Source: Archaeoglobus_B sp964471215 (lineage in GTDB: Archaea > Halobacteriota > Archaeoglobi > Archaeoglobales > Archaeoglobaceae). Taken from it: a stretch of DNA of 9,629 nt. The notes under the pieces were generated by a model that was not told where the DNA came from, ran no database searches, and saw only the letters and a list, made by a program, of their open reading frames with translations. This document shows, one piece after another, positions 5,594 to 9,629 of this stretch. Position numbers and translations under genes: made by a program. Numbering within the stretch: position 1 is the stretch's first letter; every line of letters starts with the position of its first letter. The DNA lies in contig CAYYFC010000045.1 of the NCBI GenBank assembly GCA_964471215.1, forward strand, positions 1-9,629. The letters run 5' to 3'.

Positions 5594-7368
5594 ATGTTGA
5601 TAAAGGGGAACTGTGGGAAATCATTAAAGCTATAGTGGAAGCGCGGGGGCGACGACTGGTAAGATACAGGTACTGTGAAGATTTCTGGGATAAACTGATG
5701 TCGATGGATGAAAGTAAATTTTTGATTTTAAGGGCGCCAACCGGAATTGGGAAAACAGAAACTTTCCTTTCACCATTTCTTCATCAATTTTTAATCGATG
5801 AGTATCGTTGGGAATCATTAATATATGTCTTACCGACGCGCAGCCTCGTGAACTCTATGTTTAAGCGGATATTGGATGCGGCTCGGGTAGTATTGGGAAA
5901 TAAGATCAGATTAGTGGTTTCGCGGGATCACGGTGGAGTTATACGCAATGAAAGGACGTTTTTGGAGGGAGACATTGTCATTACTACGTACGATACGTTA
6001 TTTTACACATTATATGGAATCAGAAGTCCAGGTCGGCACATATTGTTACCACTGGGAAAGGTGGCAACCTCCCTCATAGTTATGGATGAGGTCCAACTCC
6101 TTCAAGACACACACTGGTATGCTCCCTCACTTCTACCGTACCATATAAGGACGCTTTTGCGGATAGGGGCGCATGTCATACTAATGAGCGCAACAATTCC
6201 AAATACGCTAATAAGTGAGATAAAAGACGTATGCAGCGTCGATCCCGTGATAGTAGACTGTAAGGATGAAGCAAGGAGGGGCAAAGTGACTATACATAGA
6301 GTTTCCGGCACAATTCTTCACAATATTGATAAGTTCCTTGAAGAAAGCATACTACCAGCTTTGATTGTATGTAATACCGTGCCGCAGGCAGTTGAAGTCT
6401 TTAGGAGAATTCGAGAGAGCATTTCCACGGACGTTGACGTAGAATTACTTCATTCTCGTCTTACTCTGGGAACTAGAGAAAAGCGGGAGGAAAAAATCAG
6501 CATGTTTGGTGATAATGACAAATTTGTTCTAATAGCAACACAAGTAGTTGAAGCGGGAATGGACTTCAATTTTAAGAGTTTAATAACGGAGATTGCACCG
6601 ATAGACGCGTTGATACAAAGAATAGGGCGATGCGCTAGAAAAGCGGAAGTGACCGGTGATGTTTTCTTATGCGAGAGTGCTGATGAGGCTGAAAAAGTGT
6701 ATCCCAAGGATGTGATCTCTCAGACGGAGAGGATATTACGGGACAATGCCAACATCTCGAAACTTGAAAGAAGTATCATGAGGGTTTTAGACGCGGTAGA
6801 GCTAGTAGATAGTGTGTATACGAAAGACATGATATCTTCTTTAAGAAAACTCGTAAGTGAAAAGGTAGGGGAGGTAAGGAAATTCGTAAGTGAGTTTTCA
6901 GCCTTGGGGCTTTTTAAGGAGAGGAAACTGATCAAACAAAAGTATTCTGAAGTTCTTAAGCAGTTAGTAAGAGAAGGGTTTGAAATAAGAGTCGTGTATA
7001 TAGATTCTCCTCATTATTCTGACATAATTAAGGGATTATCCCAGCATGATGAAGTTACTATTGACGGAAGTGAACTATTCCCTCTAGAAAATAGAATAAT
7101 ATCTCTGGGACTTAGCAGGGGCAATATTTCGGAGCGTAAGGAGAGTTTTCCGGAAGCTTTGATATATAAAATTAGCAATGAGGAGTTCTTAGTGGGAATT
7201 TCTAAAATTGAAAATCAAAGAATTCATCTTAGAAAAATAAGCACACATGAAGGTCTAAAATATATGTTACAGTCGGAATTGATGCCGTTATTTCTCTTAA
7301 ATCCGGAATTTTATCTTACATATGACATTAATGGAAAATTTTATGATCTCGGGGTAGTAAAGCTATGA
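5557..7368 (+). CDS. cas3': Cas3' helicase (SF2) of type I-A
   Basis: Superfamily 2 helicase of the Cas3 type without an HD domain, so it is the split Cas3'. Motifs in order: Walker A APTGIGKT (60-67), motif Ia PTRSL (93-97), DEVQ box MDEVQLL (176-182), motif III SAT (211-213), VCNTVPQA (271-278), motif V region IATQVVEAGMDF (326-337) and motif VI QRIGRCAR (354-361). It uses ATP to translocate along and unwind target DNA once Cascade has bound; the nuclease is the next gene. All core residues look intact. Length 603 aa is normal for Cas3'. Start GTG 5557 has a GGTGAT element 5 nt upstream; the next in-frame start candidate is the GTG near 5632. It overlaps cas8a by 37 bp and cas3'' by an ATGA. 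Confidence 0.93.
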   Translation: MQGVSITNKGAIDVDKGELWEIIKAIVEARGRRLVRYRYCEDFWDKLMSMDESKFLILRAPTGIGKTETFLSPFLHQFLIDEYRWESLIYVLPTRSLVNSMFKRILDAARVVLGNKIRLVVSRDHGGVIRNERTFLEGDIVITTYDTLFYTLYGIRSPGRHILLPLGKVATSLIVMDEVQLLQDTHWYAPSLLPYHIRTLLRIGAHVILMSATIPNTLISEIKDVCSVDPVIVDCKDEARRGKVTIHRVSGTILHNIDKFLEESILPALIVCNTVPQAVEVFRRIRESISTDVDVELLHSRLTLGTREKREEKISMFGDNDKFVLIATQVVEAGMDFNFKSLITEIAPIDALIQRIGRCARKAEVTGDVFLCESADEAEKVYPKDVISQTERILRDNANISKLERSIMRVLDAVELVDSVYTKDMISSLRKLVSEKVGEVRKFVSEFSALGLFKERKLIKQKYSEVLKQLVREGFEIRVVYIDSPHYSDIIKGLSQHDEVTIDGSELFPLENRIISLGLSRGNISERKESFPEALIYKISNEEFLVGISKIENQRIHLRKISTHEGLKYMLQSELMPLFLLNPEFYLTYDINGKFYDLGVVKL

Positions 7369-8246
7369 ATAAGCCTTGCAAATTCGCTCAAGTGCCTGAA
7401 TGTGAGGTTTTGAAGAGATTATGGAAGAAAGGTTTAATGCCATGCGAAAAGCACTGCTCCGGTAAACCAAGATTTCCATCATATGTTTATGTCGCTGAAA
7501 ATAAGTGGGAAGGATGCCTGATTGCTCATTCGGTGTTAACACTTCTTGAGTACATCAAAATGAGGAGGAGACTGCCGAAAAGGATACTCTCGAAATTTAA
7601 TAAGGGAGAAGACATAATTCTCCAAGCGTTTCATGACTTTGCAAAGTTATCTAAGCAATATAGATGCGGAAGATTGTCACAGCATAATGTCGCGTCAGCA
7701 ATAATAGTTTCTAACATTATCAAAAGTATCACGAATAATAGGAGGAATGCCTATATATGCGGGTTAGCGTGCTTCTTTCATCATGAGCCAAGGCATTGGA
7801 GGGTAATGGATGTAGATTTTCTGGCCCTTGATATTTTTAATACCATAAGGAACACTGAAGTTGCTTTTGAGGAGGATGACATTAAGTTCTATTTGGACTG
7901 CATGGCCGAGTGGTTTCATGCCTTAGGCTTTCAAAACTTAGCTCAAGAGGTCAAGAACCTCCCATTATCGGTATTTAAGCTTAATTACAATTTGCGGTTG
8001 CACATAAAGAAGATGAGGAACAATCTAGGAAAGCAACTTTCCGATTTTAAATATGCAATGGTGCTTTATCGTTACTTGTTCTTTGCAGATAATAGGGCAG
8101 CATCAGCGAGAGAAGGATCGGAAAAGTATTTGATAGGAAAGCTTCGAGCATCCACTAGTGGGGTGGTGTCGTATGCAAAGGTTTTGGACACCGTCAGAAG
8201 AGAGAGGGCGGCAAATGAGGTGATATATTTATCGTTACTCGATTAG
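7365..8246 (+). CDS. cas3'': Cas3'' HD nuclease of type I-A
   Basis: Stand-alone HD-domain nuclease, partner of Cas3'. Visible metal-binding pattern: H55 (LIAHSVLT), H90-D91-x2-K94 (FHDFAK), H107 (SQHNVAS), H139-H140 (FFHHEPRHW) and D242 (FADNRAAS), all in the order of Cas3'' HD domains, so it is probably active. It degrades target DNA exposed by the helicase. The N terminus has extra cysteines (C5, C13, C27, C31 with CEKHC at 27-31) before the HD domain, possibly a small zinc site. Length 293 aa is larger than the ~230-250 aa of short Cas3''; the extra length is at the two ends. Start ATG 7365 overlaps the cas3' stop (ATGA, 4 bp), showing translational coupling. It ends 24 bp before cas6. 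Confidence 0.9.
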   Translation: MNKPCKFAQVPECEVLKRLWKKGLMPCEKHCSGKPRFPSYVYVAENKWEGCLIAHSVLTLLEYIKMRRRLPKRILSKFNKGEDIILQAFHDFAKLSKQYRCGRLSQHNVASAIIVSNIIKSITNNRRNAYICGLACFFHHEPRHWRVMDVDFLALDIFNTIRNTEVAFEEDDIKFYLDCMAEWFHALGFQNLAQEVKNLPLSVFKLNYNLRLHIKKMRNNLGKQLSDFKYAMVLYRYLFFADNRAASAREGSEKYLIGKLRASTSGVVSYAKVLDTVRRERAANEVIYLSLLD

Positions 8247-8270
8247 CGGCTCTCCGGTAAGGGTGCCAAT

Positions 8271-9125
8271 ATGCCGGTAAAATTCCTAATGGAGATATTT
8301 TCGAGTAATGATATTCTATTGGACAGATATTCTGGCTTTTATGTTCGTGCAATTTTCTTCAACTTACTATCATTGATAAACGAGGATGTTGCTACTGCTA
8401 TTCATGAAAGCAAAGAGGTTGCGCCATATTCTGTTTCTCCCTTAATGGATCATAAAGGGCGAACAGTGTATTACAAAATTAAGGGTGGGAGGAGTTATTT
8501 CTTCTGGATAGCAGTACATGAGGAAAATATCCTTCTTAAAACGCTTAAGGATGCTATATTCAGACTTTTGGAGAGGCCTGTTGAGGATAAATTGTTATTT
8601 CTGAAGGATCGGGAGGTACTGGTAGTATCTGCATCCACAATTCAAAAATCCTATAACAATTTGCTAAAGGAATGTTACGAGGGCATGCCTCCCCTCAGGA
8701 AATTCAGTATAAAATTTTCATCACCTTGTTTTTTCAGAAGACCCCGCGGTACACAAGGTTCTGTGGTGAAGTATATACCCTTACCACTGCCTGAGTCGAT
8801 TCTCGGATCTCCACTTAAAGTATATTGCAAATACGCAGGTTGTGATCAGAAGTTTGTGAAAGAATATTTAGAATGGTTAAATAACGGGGGGATTTTAATC
8901 TCTGGATATAAGAAGGGAATTAGAACAAAGAAAGTCATTGAGGATAAAAGTACCAGACTGTGGTATGTCGGTTTTGTCGGAGATGTTGGCTTTTCTCTTG
9001 CGGATGACACGTATGATGAGCGTTTTGCAAAGTTCACTGAGTTTCTTTTGAAGCTTGCGGAGTTTACAAATGTTGGTGCGAATAGGACGGCAGGTTTTGG
9101 AGTAATACAATATAGAAGACGATAA
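8271..9125 (+). CDS. cas6: Cas6, CRISPR RNA endoribonuclease
   Basis: RAMP-fold ribonuclease that cuts repeat RNA to release crRNAs. N terminus: a strand and helix (RAIFFNLLSLINEDVATAIHES) with H45, in the usual position of the catalytic His, followed by YSVSPL (53-58), a Cas6 hallmark. C terminus: TNVGANRTAGFGVIQY (266-281), the Gly-rich loop typical of Cas6. Length 284 aa is normal. It is the last gene of the cassette, 24 bp after cas3''. Start ATG 8271 follows GGGTGCC, a weak Shine-Dalgarno. No repeat array is in the window, so its substrate must be encoded elsewhere. Confidence 0.92.
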   Translation: MPVKFLMEIFSSNDILLDRYSGFYVRAIFFNLLSLINEDVATAIHESKEVAPYSVSPLMDHKGRTVYYKIKGGRSYFFWIAVHEENILLKTLKDAIFRLLERPVEDKLLFLKDREVLVVSASTIQKSYNNLLKECYEGMPPLRKFSIKFSSPCFFRRPRGTQGSVVKYIPLPLPESILGSPLKVYCKYAGCDQKFVKEYLEWLNNGGILISGYKKGIRTKKVIEDKSTRLWYVGFVGDVGFSLADDTYDERFAKFTEFLLKLAEFTNVGANRTAGFGVIQYRRR

Positions 9126-9195
9126 GGAAGAAGTGAGTGCTTACAGTAGAGAAGAGAACGCGAACTCAACGAAAGCCAGAGCATTATGATATAAA

Positions 9196-9354
9196 ATGAT
9201 TTTAGAAGTTTTAATTAATGATTTTGGAGAATATTCTTCTCAAAACTCCTTTAGAGCCGATGAGGGATCATATTTTTGTGTACTTAGGAGTTTCTGTAAT
9301 GAGTTCCTGAAAATGCTTAGGGAGTTCATTCTTCACAATTCATTGAATAAGTGA
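9196..9354 (+). CDS. Possible small ORF of 52 aa, unknown
   Basis: An ATG at 9196 opens 52 codons to TGA at 9352-9354, starting MILEVLINDF and ending FILHNSLNK, slightly hydrophobic with two cysteines. It lies between cas6 and the converging antitoxin-like gene. There is no Shine-Dalgarno, only AT-rich sequence before the ATG, and the ORF overlaps several inverted repeats and T-runs better explained as 3' sequence. I do not recognise it; it may be chance. Confidence 0.18.
   Translation: MILEVLINDFGEYSSQNSFRADEGSYFCVLRSFCNEFLKMLREFILHNSLNK
9200..9225 (+). terminator. Candidate T-rich terminator after cas6
   Basis: Three TTTT runs occur at 9200-9203, 9209-9212 and 9222-9225, within 100 bp of the cas6 stop, with another TTTTT at 9273-9277. 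Archaeal RNA polymerase ends at U-runs, so the cassette transcript may end here. No strong hairpin precedes them. Confidence 0.3.
9243..9293. repeat. Inverted repeat in the cas6 downstream region
   Basis: AAACTCCT (9243-9250) and AGGAGTTT (9286-9293) are perfect 8-bp arms 35 bp apart. It may form a 3' stem; function unknown. Confidence 0.35.
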
Positions 9355-9361
9355 TGTGAAG
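9331..9361. repeat. Nested inverted repeat between converging genes
   Basis: CTTCACA (9331-9337) and TGTGAAG (9355-9361) are perfect 7-bp arms. Inside them, ATTCA-T-TGAAT (9338-9348) is a second small palindrome. The place, between cas6 and the minus-strand antitoxin-like gene, would suit a two-way terminator structure or a protein site. It is a single copy, so not a CRISPR repeat. Confidence 0.35.
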
Positions 9362-9383
9362 TAACCATAATAACTCAAAATCA

Positions 9384-9629
9384 TCAATGCGTGCCACGTT
9401 TACGGCTAATCTTTTCTAAAAGCTTACGTAATCTCTCCTCCCTATCGAGGAGAAAGTCCAGCTTTGTAAAATCATAGAAGACGTCCGACTCTCTGAGTTC
9501 GCCTGACCGTATCCTAGTATCCAATTCTTCTAGGCTCTTTACACCATACTTTGCCATTATAGACTCCGCTTCGGCTCTCACTCTGCGAAGTTCGGCCTCT
9601 AGATACTCTCTCACAGCTTTCGCCTCAAG
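9384..9629 (-). CDS. Antitoxin-like coiled-coil protein, 5' end cut by window edge
   Basis: The frame stays open from the stop at 9384-9386 to the window edge, so at least 80 residues are seen and the true start is probably outside; the GTG at 9614 is only an internal option. The visible part is charged and helical: a first coiled-coil helix (REYLEAELRRVRAEAESIMAKY), a YGVKSLEELDTRIRSGEL hinge, an acidic/aromatic segment (VFYDFTKLDFLLD) and a Lys/Arg-rich last helix. This layout matches small archaeal antitoxin-like proteins that pair with short toxins such as DUF6516-type proteins, usually as the first gene of the pair. Here, however, the gene is last on its strand before cas6, and no toxin follows it. 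The toxin, if any, lies outside or is absent. Function by analogy only. Confidence 0.5.
   Translation of the reverse strand, partial: LEAKAVREYLEAELRRVRAEAESIMAKYGVKSLEELDTRIRSGELRESDVFYDFTKLDFLLDREERLRKLLEKISRKRGTH

Noticed and set aside
8846..9184. 112-codon open frame on the minus strand over the end of cas6
   Set aside because: Antisense shadow of cas6: no promoter or family features, while the + strand frame has clear Cas6 motifs.
9230..9361. Possible CRISPR repeat remnants after cas6
   Set aside because: The inverted repeats are single copies; no 23-37 bp direct repeat with regular spacers recurs anywhere in the window.

Overview
The window looks like a crenarchaeal (thermophilic archaeal) chromosome segment. 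It carries a complete type I-A CRISPR-Cas interference cassette, all on the + strand. The evidence for archaea is the gene content (csa3, csa5, split cas3' and cas3'', cas8a), TATA-type promoters, GGAGGTG/GGTGAT Shine-Dalgarno sequences inside the operon, and an antitoxin-like gene of an archaeal type. I cannot name the genus.

Layout: (1) 16-960, minus strand: a long protein with a C-terminal MNT-like nucleotidyltransferase domain and an unrecognised ~200-residue N-terminal region. (2) 961-1497: no intact gene. On the minus strand there are stop-broken coding pieces, one resembling a winged helix, probably the relic of a decayed gene. Close to csa3 there are several short inverted repeats. 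(3) 1498-2148: csa3, a CARF plus winged-helix regulator. (4) 2149-2270: the cassette promoter, with a TATA box, a perfect 10-bp-arm palindrome and one further copy of the same 9-bp motif, which also occurs just upstream of csa3. (5) 2271-9125: csa5 (cas11a), cas7, cas5a, cas8a, cas3', cas3'' and cas6. Genes overlap or lie within about 25 bp of each other, which fits one polycistronic transcript. (6) 9126-9383: a short T-rich intergenic region with inverted repeats and one doubtful 52-codon ORF. (7) 9384 to the right edge, minus strand: a coiled-coil antitoxin-like protein, cut by the window end.

How it works together: Cas6 would cut precursor crRNA. Cas7, Cas5a, Cas8a and Csa5 would form the archaeal Cascade around the crRNA. 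Cas3' (helicase) and Cas3'' (HD nuclease) would unwind and cut the target. Csa3 is the likely regulator. The repeated ATGCAACAT motif at its own promoter and at the csa5 promoter suggests it controls both. No cas1, cas2, cas4 or CRISPR array lies in the window, so adaptation genes and arrays must be elsewhere or absent.

Most interesting points: the shared operator motif with helically phased spacing, the unusual nucleotidyltransferase fusion next to the cassette, cas8a placed before the split cas3 pair, a possible Cys cluster at the N terminus of Cas3'', and the gene relic between the nucleotidyltransferase gene and csa3.
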